Source: Dehalococcoidia bacterium (lineage in GTDB: Bacteria; Chloroflexota; Dehalococcoidia; Lucifugimonadales; Lucifugimonadaceae). From it: DNA of 60,182 bases. Positions 43,939 to 53,008 of this stretch are shown here, one piece after another (the first letter of the stretch is position 1; each line of letters starts with the position of its first letter). The notes beneath the pieces are model-generated. The model did no database searches. It had not been told where the DNA came from and worked only from the letters and a program-made list of their open reading frames with translations. Made by a program: the position numbers and the translations under genes. The DNA lies in assembly GCA_028285005.1 (NCBI GenBank), contig JANQQP010000034.1, forward strand, positions 1-60,182, written 5' to 3'.

Positions 43939-44952
43939 CTACCGGATCGCTGCCAGGTTCTCCTCGTAGATGCTGCTCGGGAGAGGTACGTAGCCGACCT
44001 CGGCTGCGAGCTCAGGAGCGTTCTCCATGTAGTACTCGATGAACGCCTCTACTTCAGGCTTCTCCAGCGACGCCTTGTTCACGTAGATGAACAGCGGACG
44101 GGAGAGCGGTGCGTAGGTTCCGTTGTTGATCGTCTCTTCTGTCGGAGTAACACAGCCGGAGCCGCCGTCGATGCCGAGGACCTTGAGCTTGTCCTGGTTC
44201 TCAGCGTAGTAGGCGTATCCGAAGTATCCGAGTGAGTTGCGGTCGCCCGAGATTCCCTGGACCAGCACGTTGTCGTCTTCAGACGGCGTGTAATCAGGTC
44301 GGGTAGCTCCCTCTTCACCGTTGATCTCGTCCGTGAAGTAGTCGAACGTGCCGGAGTCGGTTCCTGGACCGTAGAGACGAATCTCACGGTCTGGGAAGCC
44401 ATCTCGCACCTGCGACCAGTTGTTCACGTCTGATCCGGGTTCCCACATCTTGTTCAGCTCGGCGGTTGTCAGGCAGTCAACGAAGTCGTTGTCCTTGTGG
44501 ACCATGACCGAGAGACCGTCCAGAGCGACTCGAAGCTCGATGAACTCGATGCCATTCTCGGCAGCTGCTTCAGCCTCCGACTCCTTAATGGCTCGGGAAG
44601 CATTTGAGATGTCGGTCTCACCGATGGTGAACCTCTTCATGCCGCCGCCTGTGCCGGAGACACCGATCACGATCTGCACGTCACTCGTCACGTCAGCCCT
44701 GAACTCCTCGGCAACAGCCTGTGAGATCGGGAAGACGGTCGATGAGCCGTCGATCTGGATCGTGCCGGAAAGGTCCTGGGATGCCGGGGTGTTCGTTGGT
44801 TGGGGTGCGCTGCCGCCGCCATTCGACGATGTTGGCGTGGCTTCTGAGTCGCTGCCACAAGCCGCGGCAACCACGGCGAACGCCGCAAATAGGGTGATCA
44901 TCCACCAGCTACGGGCCCTCCCCCGTGAACCGGTCAATGCTTGACCTGTCAT
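43939..44952 (-). CDS. pstS: Phosphate ABC transporter substrate-binding lipoprotein
   Basis: 337 residues. It binds inorganic phosphate outside the cell and delivers it to PstCAB, which is not in this window. The lipobox is FAVVAAAC (Cys32), followed by a Ser/Gly/Pro linker. Phosphate-binding loops are present: [18 protein letters not shown] and [24 protein letters not shown], with [16 protein letters not shown] and a C-terminal [13 protein letters not shown]. It ends before a strong terminator and is preceded by GTTAA repeats that could be a PhoB/PhoP-type site, so phosphate-starvation control is likely. An isolated pstS suggests a second, dispersed Pst system. Confidence 0.94.
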   Translation of the reverse strand: MTGQALTGSRGRARSWWMITLFAAFAVVAAACGSDSEATPTSSNGGGSAPQPTNTPASQDLSGTIQIDGSSTVFPISQAVAEEFRADVTSDVQIVIGVSGTGGGMKRFTIGETDISNASRAIKESEAEAAAENGIEFIELRVALDGLSVMVHKDNDFVDCLTTAELNKMWEPGSDVNNWSQVRDGFPDREIRLYGPGTDSGTFDYFTDEINGEEGATRPDYTPSEDDNVLVQGISGDRNSLGYFGYAYYAENQDKLKVLGIDGGSGCVTPTEETINNGTYAPLSRPLFIYVNKASLEKPEVEAFIEYYMENAPELAAEVGYVPLPSSIYEENLAAIR

Positions 44953-45259
44953 ATTCTCGATGTCTCCTGATAATTTCGGTGCTTATTCGGTCAATTCCGG
45001 CCGCTCAAGCGAGATTTCTGCCGACGAAAACCGCCATCTGGCAACGTTCGGCAACGGGCCTCTCGCGAAGCGTTAACAATTAGCGCGCCCGATTGTTAAA
45101 GGAAGTTAAGAGGAGAGAGTGACTCGCCGGGCTCAGTGGCCCAAAGTGCGCGACTGTTGGCTCACTAGGGTTGTGGCCTGATGTCCGGCGGAGCAGCGCC
45201 TTCTATAGAATCGGCGCCTCGTTGCGAGCTACTTACGAAGAATCAAACCGGAACGCGCC
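44953..45259. other. Divergent spacer upstream of pstS and the amidohydrolase
   Basis: About 300 bases with no gene. Three GTTAA elements (45072, 45095 and 45105) face the pstS gene, read TTAAC on its coding strand, and are spaced 10 and 23 bases, near one and two helical turns. This is compatible with a Pho-type box, but weak. Confidence 0.4.
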
Positions 45260-46453
45260 ATGACCACCTCAGACAGCCGCCCCATCTACGACCTTCTACT
45301 CCATGGCGGCACCGTCTACGACCCGGCGAACGGTATTAACGGGGAAGCGCTGGACGTGGCGGTTTCGGGCGGGGTAATCGCAGCGGTCGAAGCAGACATC
45401 TCACGTTCACTCGCCCGGCGGGCCGCGGATGTTAGAGACATGATCGTCACGCCCGGACTGATCGATCTCCACGCCCACTTCTTCGGCTACTTCGGCGCCA
45501 TCCAGCCAGACCCGCTCTGCCTCTCAACATGCGTGACAACAGCGGTCGATGCCGGAGGATCCGGCCACCTGACCTTCGATCGATTCAACGAAACCGTCAT
45601 CGCACCGGCCACAACCCGCGTATTTGCATTTCTGAACATCGCTGGCGAAGGCATGGTTGGCCAGCCCGAGCAGGACCTAGAGGGTATGAGCGCCGAACTG
45701 GCGGCGCAGAAGATTGCTCAGCGGCCGGACCTGATCGTTGGCATCAAGGTCGCCCACTACGCTGGCCCCGGCTGGGAAGCCCTCGACCGCGGAGTCGAAG
45801 CCGCGAAGGACACCGGTACCTTCGTTATGGTGGACCAGACGCCGATAGCATCCCGGCCCATGGACAAGATGATGCTGAAGCACATGGAGCCAGGCGATGT
45901 CGTCACCCACTGCTACGCCGTCAGCAAGCCTATGACTGACCCTCAGGACAGGGTGCGCGACTACTTCTTCAAGGCGAGGGACCGCGGCATAGTGTTCGAT
46001 GTCGGTCACGGCGCCGGCAGCTTCTCATGGCGTATCGCGCAAGCCGCTATCGACCAGAACTTTCCGCCTGACACCATCAGCACGGACCTTCACCACAGCA
46101 GCTACCTGACGAACCAGGCGACCATGCCCGAGACTATGAGCAAGATGCTGGTCTGCGGCGTGCCGCTTGCTGACGTTGTTGAGATGTCGACATGGCGGCC
46201 GGCACAGAAGATCGGTCATCCCGAGCTCGGCACGCTCAGCGTCGCCGGCGTCGCGGACATCGCGGTGCTGCGTCACGCAGAAGGAGAGTTCGGGTTCACA
46301 GACAACGGCTCGTCCGGCAACCGGGTCAGGCGAGCAGGGCAGAGGCTAGAACCGGAGATCACCATCAAAGGTGGCCAAGTAGCCTGGGACCGCAACGGCC
46401 TGACCCGCGACGACTGGTCCCACACAGTGCCGCAGGATGGGAGACTGCCGTAG
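45260..46453 (+). CDS. Amidohydrolase-family metallohydrolase (deacetylase-like, dihydroorotase-related)
   Basis: 397 residues. It has the amidohydrolase barrel: DLLLHGGTVYDPANG at the N-terminal small domain, PGLIDLHAHFFG with the His-x-His metal pair, GIKVAHYAG with the candidate bridging Lys, VVTHCYAV with a metal His, and ISTDLHHSS with Asp/His. The end LRHAEGEFGFTDN and GNR is typical of the EF_0837/AHA_3915-like deacetylase group. It probably hydrolyses a cyclic imide, amide or N-acetyl compound. The substrate is unknown, but it fits the window's catabolic theme. It has its own promoter region. Confidence 0.9.
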   Translation: MTTSDSRPIYDLLLHGGTVYDPANGINGEALDVAVSGGVIAAVEADISRSLARRAADVRDMIVTPGLIDLHAHFFGYFGAIQPDPLCLSTCVTTAVDAGGSGHLTFDRFNETVIAPATTRVFAFLNIAGEGMVGQPEQDLEGMSAELAAQKIAQRPDLIVGIKVAHYAGPGWEALDRGVEAAKDTGTFVMVDQTPIASRPMDKMMLKHMEPGDVVTHCYAVSKPMTDPQDRVRDYFFKARDRGIVFDVGHGAGSFSWRIAQAAIDQNFPPDTISTDLHHSSYLTNQATMPETMSKMLVCGVPLADVVEMSTWRPAQKIGHPELGTLSVAGVADIAVLRHAEGEFGFTDNGSSGNRVRRAGQRLEPEITIKGGQVAWDRNGLTRDDWSHTVPQDGRLP

Positions 46454-46513
46454 AAGGATTCTTCCTTCTCTCGGTTCGGGTTAGGGTTTCCTTAGAGTCG
46501 GTGAGCCTATCGG

Positions 46514-47344
46514 TCACCTGCCGGCGGCCAGCATGTATCCCTTGCCGCGTACCGTTTTCACCATCTGCTTCCCGGCATCCTCTGCTGCCAGCGAAAGCTT
46601 CTTGCGCAAACGGTAAACCGTCGCATCCACCGCGCTCAGGGCTGGGAAATCGCCCGGCCAGCACACCTCGAGCAGCACGTGGTGAGGCACGATCTCGTTC
46701 GCCTGCCTGCCCAGCGTGTACAGCATCAGGAACTCGGTCCTCGACAGCGAGACTTCGACGCCCGCAAGCCGCGCCTGTTCCCTGATTGGATCGATGTGCA
46801 AGCCGTCGAAACGCAGCGGCGAAAGGTCCCGCACCGATTCGTAGACGGCAGGCGAGAAGCCGGACATCTCGTCGGCCTCTTCGTCGGACAGTGAGGAGTC
46901 AACCAGCACCGGCAGAGTGCGGCTGGCGTGCACCACCGCAAGCTCGGTCAGGTTGATCTCGGTTGCCGACGGCGGCTGCAGGTCGCGCCGCAGCGCGTAC
47001 ACGGCGCCAAACGGACGGCCGTACTTCAGGAGCGGTATGACGAGCCCAGTCGTGAAGCCACGGGCCGACGCCCAGAGGGGCAGCTCATCGGCCGGGTTGT
47101 CGTCAATGCTGTAGACAAGAGTGACGCCAAGCGACAGCGCCCGTGCTCCGGGCCCGTCTGCGCCCGCGGGCTCGGTCAATTCCGCCTCACCTGGAACTCC
47201 GCCGCCGAGGAGCCAGCTCACTGGCGAAAGCGTGGCTCCATCTTGCGACTGCAACAGCACGACTACGGCGCTGAAGTCCGAAACCGCCCGCACAGCCTCA
47301 CAGAGTTCAGCCGCAACACCACGAGTATGTTCAGTAACCTGCAA
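46514..47344 (-). CDS. GAF-domain winged-helix transcriptional regulator (OmpR/PhoB-type DNA-binding domain)
   Basis: 276 residues. The N-terminal 150 residues resemble a GAF sensory fold (AVVVLLQSQDGATLSPVSWLL, TLVYSIDDNPADELPLWA, GLVIPLLKYGRPFGAVYALR). The C-terminal 100 residues are an OmpR/PhoB-type winged helix, with SLSRTEFLMLYTLGRQANEIV, ATVYRLRKKLSLAAEDAG and VKTVRGKGYML. No receiver domain is present, so it may sense a small ligand directly through GAF rather than a phosphate signal. The start codon TTG at 47344 has no good ribosome site and is uncertain. It stands alone, with no sensor kinase next to it. Confidence 0.85.
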   Translation of the reverse strand: MQVTEHTRGVAAELCEAVRAVSDFSAVVVLLQSQDGATLSPVSWLLGGGVPGEAELTEPAGADGPGARALSLGVTLVYSIDDNPADELPLWASARGFTTGLVIPLLKYGRPFGAVYALRRDLQPPSATEINLTELAVVHASRTLPVLVDSSLSDEEADEMSGFSPAVYESVRDLSPLRFDGLHIDPIREQARLAGVEVSLSRTEFLMLYTLGRQANEIVPHHVLLEVCWPGDFPALSAVDATVYRLRKKLSLAAEDAGKQMVKTVRGKGYMLAAGR

Positions 47345-47808
47345 TCTTTATCCCGTCATCGCTCCGCTCTCTCCATCGATGAGAGAGGGTGTCTTCTTCT
47401 CCCTCCCTGGCAGGGAGGGAGGCAGAGGGTGGGTTGGTCGCTCCGGCAACAATCTGCAGAGTCAGCGGGATGACCCTCTCCCAAGCTGGGAGAGGGGACT
47501 GACCTTAGATAAGCCCAGCATGGCGGCAACCTGTCATTCTGAACTTGATTCAGAATCTCTCATTCGACCAGAGATCAACGGTCAGATCCCTCCGCGCTGG
47601 TCGGCATGACACATCTCACCCACCGTCCACCCAACAGGATGCCTGTTACCCACGAATCACCGCACGAGCCGGTCGCCACGGAAAAGAAAAGATGTGGCAG
47701 TCCGCACGCCATCTCTGCACGCATTAGCCAGATCGCGGCCCGCATGACCCGGCAATGTGAGCGACCCGGCTCGTTATCGATAACCCGCTGCGAGTATCAT
47801 TGAGTTAT
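47345..47808. repeat. Repeat-rich intergenic region, dispersed repeat copy 2 (modules in different order)
   Basis: About 460 bases with no gene. Hairpins occur in series: CTCTC/GAGAG (near 47375), TCCCTCCCTG-GCAGGGAGGGA (near 47400) and CCCTCTCCC/GGGAGAGGG (47474-47498). Then comes the ATTCTGAA-CTTGA-TTCAGAAT inverted repeat (47538-47558) with the GGTCAGATCCCTCCGC core. Compared with copies 1 and 3, the CCCTCTCCC hairpin precedes the core, so the modules move independently. The helicase promoter must lie in or right of this area. Confidence 0.75.
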
Positions 47809-49248
47809 ATGGAAAACGAATCCGAAACACGAAACGCCGCGCGGTCCCGCGGAGACGCAGCGCCCGAAGAGCGTGAAGACCCCTCCTTCAGTCGAAACAG
47901 CACACCTCGCCGGGACAGCAATGCCAGTTCGGAACGACCCTCAGGCGGCCGCCGCAAACTCCCCCGCCGTCGTGACGCAGTCGTCAAACGCACACGGCCT
48001 CCGGTAGTCGAACGACGCGAAGAGCCTCCGGCAGCCTCGAACGGCGCATCAAGCCATCAGGAATCGCCGGAGCCAACCCTGCGGCCTGTGCCCCAGTCTG
48101 ACCGGCCGAAGTACGTTCGCTGGGGAATGATCGACCTCACGCCGGAGGTTGCAGACGCACTCGCTGACATGAACTACCGCGAGCCTTCCGAGATACAGCG
48201 GCTCGCAATCCCGCCGCTGCTCGCCGGCCGCGACGTTGTTGGCCAGGCCGTCACCGGCTCCGGCAAGACCTCCGCGTTCGGCATCCCCATGGCTGAAGCC
48301 GTCGACCCACGTTCGCGCCGCGTCGAAGGACTCGTGCTCGTTCCCACCAGAGAGCTTGCACAGCAGGTCACCAAGGAGATCGCGGCCGTCGGCTCGAAAC
48401 TTGGAGTCACGGTCGCAGCCGTCTACGGCGGCGCGCCGATCAACCGCCAGATCGACCAGCTCGAACGCGGCGTCCCGATTGTTGTCGGCACGCCCGGTCG
48501 CATCAAGGACCACATGGCACGGCGTACTCTCGACCTTGGCAACGTGCGCTTTGCGGTGCTCGACGAAGCGGACGAGATGCTCGACATCGGCTTTGCAGAC
48601 GACATGGAGTTCATCCTACGCCGCACGCCGAACAACCGTCAGACAGCGCTCTTTTCGGCGACCATTCCCGGCTTCATCCTGAAGCTGATTCGGCGCTATC
48701 TCGACGATCCGGTCTGGGTGAAGCTGGTCGAAAAGTTCGACGGCATCAAGACCGCGGCCGAGGTGAACCAGGTCTACTTCGACGTTGCGGAGCGCGACAA
48801 GCAGCGCGGCGTACGCGAGGTCCTGGACCAGATGCCAGACAACTCGCAGACGCTCATCTTCAGGCGCATGCAGATCGGCGTCGACCGGCTGGCGCGTGAC
48901 CTTGATCGGGCTGGTTACGCTGTCCGAGGCATCCACGGCGGAATGTCCCAGCGAGACCGTGACCGAGTCATGTCATCTTTCCGTGATGGTTCACTGCGAG
49001 TCCTCATCGCCACCAACGTCGCCGCCCGCGGCCTCGACATATCCACCATCACGCACGTTATCAACTACGACATGCCGGACAACGTTGAGGAGTACGTACA
49101 CCGGGTAGGGCGTACCGCCCGCATGGGCAAGCAGGGCACGGCCATCAGCTTCGTCGGCGAGCATGACCAGGAGATCATCGAAAAGGTCCTCGCCAAAGTG
49201 GGCTCAGGCATCCTCAACCACAAGCTACTGGCCATCTACGGCGGGTAG
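47809..49248 (+). CDS. DEAD-box ATP-dependent RNA helicase with a long N-terminal extension
   Basis: 479 residues from the ATG at 47809. Residues 1-102 are a disordered Arg/Ser/Pro/Glu-rich tail (RRKLPRRRDAVVKRTRPP). The helicase core follows in order: Q motif (EPSEIQRLAIPPL), motif I AVTGSGKT (about 147-154), Ia PTRELAQQ, II DEAD, III SAT, V ATNVAARGLD and VI HRVGRTARMG. It unwinds short RNA duplexes, probably in ribosome assembly or cold response. The basic tail could help bind RNA. In many relatives the extension is at the C-terminus, but here the C-terminus ends soon after the core. Confidence 0.95.
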   Translation: MENESETRNAARSRGDAAPEEREDPSFSRNSTPRRDSNASSERPSGGRRKLPRRRDAVVKRTRPPVVERREEPPAASNGASSHQESPEPTLRPVPQSDRPKYVRWGMIDLTPEVADALADMNYREPSEIQRLAIPPLLAGRDVVGQAVTGSGKTSAFGIPMAEAVDPRSRRVEGLVLVPTRELAQQVTKEIAAVGSKLGVTVAAVYGGAPINRQIDQLERGVPIVVGTPGRIKDHMARRTLDLGNVRFAVLDEADEMLDIGFADDMEFILRRTPNNRQTALFSATIPGFILKLIRRYLDDPVWVKLVEKFDGIKTAAEVNQVYFDVAERDKQRGVREVLDQMPDNSQTLIFRRMQIGVDRLARDLDRAGYAVRGIHGGMSQRDRDRVMSSFRDGSLRVLIATNVAARGLDISTITHVINYDMPDNVEEYVHRVGRTARMGKQGTAISFVGEHDQEIIEKVLAKVGSGILNHKLLAIYGG

Positions 49249-49343
49249 TTTTCTAGCGCCCGGCAAGCTTGGTCACCGATGGATTGAACCGGTTGGAGCG
49301 GAAGCCAACCGGAGCCGCCGTCCGCGCTCCGTCGCCGCATCAA

Positions 49344-50165
49344 CTAGGATGCCCGCGCACTCACCTCACCATCCACCAACCACCCACTCCGCACCAACCT
49401 CGCCTGCACCCCCGGTGCGACCAGCAGGATCACCACATCCGCTGCCCAGTGCGTCGCCATCGCGGCGAGCAGGCCGTACTCAACGAACACCCACCCGGCA
49501 GCGATGGCCACAACGCCGTTCAGCGCCAGCGTCCGCACCACGACCGCACGTGTTAGCGGAGCGAACAGAATCGTCGCTGGCAGGTGCAGCAGGCCGAAGA
49601 TCAGCGCCGACAGCAAGATCGCTATCCAGACCGCCGGAGTGTCGGCGTGACCGAGCCCGTCTTCCCAGATAAACGAAAGCGCCCATGCGAACAGCGACAG
49701 GAAGAACAGGCGTGTCAGGATCTCTTCTGTCACGCCTCCGTATAGCGTCGCCGTGGCCCGCTTCCACGCCGGCGCGTCCAATCCCTCTTTCAGCCCTTGC
49801 GGCAGAAAATTCCAGAACACCCGCCACTCCAGCAGCACCGCAACTAGCGCGCTCGCCAGCCCCAGCGGCAGTCCGATTCCAACGTGTCCCCAGGTCTCGG
49901 AAGGCACAGCCTCGTCCGACATCAGCGCACGGAAAAACGGCAGTTCGAACCCGGCCCAGTGCGCGAACACAAGCCCACCGCCAGCCGCGCCAATCGCAAG
50001 CACGCCGCCCTGTAGAGCCGACGCGGTCGCCGCTCGCGAAGCCGGTATCTCGATGTCCGGTAGCTTCCTGCTAACGATGTGTGTCCCGAGCGGAATTACC
50101 CCGAGCGCGCAGACGAGTCCAAGCCCGGCCAGCAGAAGGAACAGATCGAGCTCAAAGCCGTTCAA
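49344..50165 (-). CDS. CPBP-family intramembrane glutamic protease
   Basis: 273 residues and about seven membrane helices. The CAAX-protease/bacteriocin-processing motifs are in order: EEILTRLFF (motif 1, EExxxR), LIFGLLHLPA (motif 2, FxxxH) and ATHWAADVVI (motif 3, HxxxD). The glutamates and histidines form the intramembrane active site. Members process membrane or lipoprotein substrates or give bacteriocin self-immunity, and the specific role is not known here. It lies tail to tail with the helicase gene (95 bp apart) and 29 bp downstream of the dehydrogenase start-direction neighbour on the same strand. Confidence 0.9.
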   Translation of the reverse strand: MNGFELDLFLLLAGLGLVCALGVIPLGTHIVSRKLPDIEIPASRAATASALQGGVLAIGAAGGGLVFAHWAGFELPFFRALMSDEAVPSETWGHVGIGLPLGLASALVAVLLEWRVFWNFLPQGLKEGLDAPAWKRATATLYGGVTEEILTRLFFLSLFAWALSFIWEDGLGHADTPAVWIAILLSALIFGLLHLPATILFAPLTRAVVVRTLALNGVVAIAAGWVFVEYGLLAAMATHWAADVVILLVAPGVQARLVRSGWLVDGEVSARAS

Positions 50166-50194
50166 TCTTCGTTATCTCCGTGCAAGAACACCGC

Positions 50195-51211
50195 TCAGAT
50201 CCTGATCACCGTCTGCAGCTGCGTCGTTGGCTGCATCAACGCTTCGAATGTCTCCTGGATCTCGTCGAGCGAAACGAAGCTCGTGTCAGACATCATCGCC
50301 GACGCCGAAATCTTCTCGTCGGCCAGCAACTGCAGCGATATCTGCCAGTCCTCCGGCAAGCCACCCCAGCTGGACCTGAAGTCGATCTCCCTCGCCATCC
50401 ACTCGGCCGCCAGCAGCGGCATCTCCTCCCACGGCACCGCCACCAGCACAACCTGCCCGGCCCGTTTCACCGCATCGAACGCCTGCTGCAGTGTGTTCTT
50501 CAGGCCCGCGCAGTCGAACACCACGTCCGGCCCGACGCCTCCGGTCAGCTCCACCATTCGCTCCACTGCGTCCTGCTCAAACGGGTCGATCACATCGTCA
50601 GCGCCAACCGTCTTAGCCGCTGCGGCACGCCCTGGCGCAGGTTCCGAAACAATCACTCTCGAGGCGCCTGCTGCCCGAGCCGCTTGCGTCACAAGCAGTC
50701 CGATCGGTCCCGCGCCTATCACGCCCACGGTGTCGCCAAGCCTCACCCGCGACCGCCGCACTGCATGGACGGCCACTGCGCACGGCTCGGTCAGCGCCGC
50801 CGCCTCGTCGGGCACCTCGTCCGGAATCGCGAGTGGCGCCCAGTCGTCCAGTAGCGTGTACTCGGCATAGCCGCGGGTCACGGTGTTCGTGAAGCCCATC
50901 GTCCGGTAGTTGTAGCGAGGATGTGTTCGGACCGGAGGAACCTCGCCGAGCGGATAGTCGCCGCCGCCACCTGTCACGCGGTCGCCCTCTTTCCAGCGAG
51001 TCACGCCGTCACCGACAGCCGATATCACGCCTGCGAACTCGTGACCCAGCACAGCTCCCGACGGCGCAAGGTCGTACATGAAGGCGTGCACATCGGTGCC
51101 GCAGATGGCCGAGCGATGGATCTTTACCTGCACCTGGCCCGGTCCCGGCTCAGGAGTCGGGATCTCCCTCACCTCGAACCTCTGCTTGCTTCGATATACG
51201 GCGGCTTTCAT
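50195..51211 (-). CDS. Zinc-dependent alcohol/polyol dehydrogenase (MDR superfamily), copy 2
   Basis: 338 residues. Catalytic zinc ligands are Cys37 (SAICGTDVHAF) and His57-Glu58 (VLGHEFAG), and the nucleotide loop GVIGAGPIGLLVTQAARAAG is of sorbitol/threonine dehydrogenase type. The structural-zinc cysteines are missing. A YPLGEVPPVRTHPRYNY segment sits in their place. Compared with the dehydrogenase at 31166, identity is confined to core motifs, so it is an independent family member. It is followed on the same strand by the CPBP protease gene. Oxidation of a sugar alcohol or amino alcohol is a reasonable guess. Confidence 0.9.
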   Translation of the reverse strand: MKAAVYRSKQRFEVREIPTPEPGPGQVQVKIHRSAICGTDVHAFMYDLAPSGAVLGHEFAGVISAVGDGVTRWKEGDRVTGGGGDYPLGEVPPVRTHPRYNYRTMGFTNTVTRGYAEYTLLDDWAPLAIPDEVPDEAAALTEPCAVAVHAVRRSRVRLGDTVGVIGAGPIGLLVTQAARAAGASRVIVSEPAPGRAAAAKTVGADDVIDPFEQDAVERMVELTGGVGPDVVFDCAGLKNTLQQAFDAVKRAGQVVLVAVPWEEMPLLAAEWMAREIDFRSSWGGLPEDWQISLQLLADEKISASAMMSDTSFVSLDEIQETFEALMQPTTQLQTVIRI

Positions 51212-51328
51212 AGCGATCGACTCCGTGGCATATGGTCAGCCTGCGAACGGAGCGCAGGATGGCGGCATGTTAGTACGGATCAGCAGGGGAGTGGGCGAAC
51301 GAGGTCGAATGTGTCGACTTCTAAGCGG

Positions 51329-52486
51329 CTAAGCTCGCCTCACGCCCGGCGGGATCTCGCTAGTCAGCGTCTCGACGCCATCTTGTGTCACGAGCACCGT
51401 GTCGCTGCAGCCGACAGCGCCAATCTCCGGGATGCGCATCGTGGTAATCAGGTGGAAAGTCATCCCCGCCTGCAGCGGCCTCGACTCGTCTGAGTTGATC
51501 GAGAAGATGTCGCCCTCATCCCAGCCCGGTGGGAACGCAGTGCCAATCCCGTATGCGATGCGTCGCCCCTGCCTGTAGCCAAGCCCTGCATCATCGATCA
51601 CCGCCCGTCCTACCTCGAAAACCTCACGTGCCGGCACGCCCGGCCGCATCGTCGCTTTCGCTGCGGCCAGAGCCTTGACCGAGGTCTCGTCTGCTCGCTG
51701 CAACTCATACGGCGGATCGCCGGCGAACACGCTGCGGGAGTGCGCTGCGTGATAGCGATGGAGCGAGCCGGGAATCTCGAGGAACACGATGTCGCCAAGT
51801 CCGATGCGCCTGTCCGACCATGTCGCGTGCACCAACTGCGATCGTTCGCCTGAGGTGATGAACGCCGGAAGCCCGGTGTACTCGGAACCGGCGAGATCGA
51901 GCGCTGAGTGGACCGCGGACGCAACCTCCAACTCGGTCGCTCCTTCCCGCACCGCTTCAATGCCTGCAACCATGCCACGCGCCGAGATCCGGGCAGCCTC
52001 CCGCATGTACAGAATCTCCTGCTCCGACTTGATCAGCCGGCACGATTCGACGACGCCACTCCCGTTTTCGAACTGCGCGTTGGGCAGCCGGTTTGCAATC
52101 CGGTTTCGCAGGTCAACGCTCAGAAAGCGCGACTCCTCTTCAAGCCCGATCCGGCCCGCTCCGAGTCCGATGTCCGAGAGCATACCCGCTGTCACCTCCG
52201 CCCAGTCCGAAGTGTCAGGAAACAGCCGGATATCGTCGACCCAGCAGAACTCGGGAACGAGGGATGCCTCATGCGGCGGTGGCAGGAACACAGGCTCGGA
52301 TTCAACCGGCACGATCAGCGCCTGGTGCCAGTAGTAGCCGGGCGTCTGGTAGCCACTCAGGTAGTAGATGTTCTCCGGCGAGTGCAGCACCAGGGCATCG
52401 AACCCGCGCTCCTGGAGCAGGTCGCGCACGGCCTGCAGCCGGCCGGCGAACTCATCAGCGGTGAATAGTTGTGTGCGAGGCGGCAT
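51329..52486 (-). CDS. M24-family (creatinase/aminopeptidase P-like) hydrolase, possibly ectoine-hydrolase related
   Basis: 385 residues from the ATG at 52486 (a GTG at 52492 is also possible). The N-terminal creatinase domain (RDLLQERGFDALVLHSPENIYYLSGYQ) is followed by the pita-bread domain. In ordinary M24 enzymes the metal is held by Asp, Asp, His, Glu and Glu. Here the first two positions read VFLEIPGSLHRYHAAHSRSV, a pattern like creatinase and ectoine hydrolase (DoeA), so the metal site is altered. A small-molecule amidine or lactam-opening hydrolase is more likely than a peptidase. It is divergent from DgkA. Confidence 0.85.
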   Translation of the reverse strand: MPPRTQLFTADEFAGRLQAVRDLLQERGFDALVLHSPENIYYLSGYQTPGYYWHQALIVPVESEPVFLPPPHEASLVPEFCWVDDIRLFPDTSDWAEVTAGMLSDIGLGAGRIGLEEESRFLSVDLRNRIANRLPNAQFENGSGVVESCRLIKSEQEILYMREAARISARGMVAGIEAVREGATELEVASAVHSALDLAGSEYTGLPAFITSGERSQLVHATWSDRRIGLGDIVFLEIPGSLHRYHAAHSRSVFAGDPPYELQRADETSVKALAAAKATMRPGVPAREVFEVGRAVIDDAGLGYRQGRRIAYGIGTAFPPGWDEGDIFSINSDESRPLQAGMTFHLITTMRIPEIGAVGCSDTVLVTQDGVETLTSEIPPGVRRA

Positions 52487-52555
52487 GGCCACAGACTAAC
52501 TGACGCGCTAGCCGCTGCTGGCACGCTGCTCGCCGTTCCCGTACGCTGGCGCACC

Positions 52556-52927
52556 ATGTCTGAACCTCCACAGCGCTCACGCACCGGTCTTTTCCACTTC
52601 GTCGACGGACTGCGCTACTCGCTGCGCGGACTTGCCGCGGCGTGGAAACATGCCGAAGCGTTCCGGCAGGAGATCGTCGTCTTCATCGCGGCCGTAGTGG
52701 TGGCCGCCTTCGTCGGTGACAGCGCCATCGAACGAGCGCTCCTCATCGGCATTCTGTTCCCGGTCCTTATCGCGGAACTGATCAACACGGCGGTCGAAAC
52801 CGTTGTCGACCGAATAGGCGTCGAACACCACGAACTCTCTGGCAGAGCCAAGGACCTGGCTTCTGCCGCGGTGTTCGTGTCGATCATCGCCGCTGTGACC
52901 GTCTGGGCGCTCGTCATCTTCGGCTAG
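52556..52927 (+). CDS. dgkA: Prokaryotic diacylglycerol kinase
   Basis: 123 residues with three membrane helices, the length of the family. The signature ELINTAVETVVDRIG and the following EHHELSGRAKDLASAAVF, with RQEIVVFIAAVVVA before them, match DgkA/undecaprenol kinase. It phosphorylates diacylglycerol or undecaprenol in the membrane using ATP. The start ATG at 52556 is chosen because upstream codons do not resemble the family. The gene lies 69 bp from the divergent M24 hydrolase gene. An MFS carrier follows after 81 bp on the same strand, probably as a separate unit. Confidence 0.92.
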   Translation: MSEPPQRSRTGLFHFVDGLRYSLRGLAAAWKHAEAFRQEIVVFIAAVVVAAFVGDSAIERALLIGILFPVLIAELINTAVETVVDRIGVEHHELSGRAKDLASAAVFVSIIAAVTVWALVIFG

Positions 52928-53008
52928 CCGACCGGCGAACCTCACCCGAGTGGGCCGTCACCAGTTCTTGCCACCGTGCTGCCTTCTGGTACGACATAAG
53001 ATCGCCTG

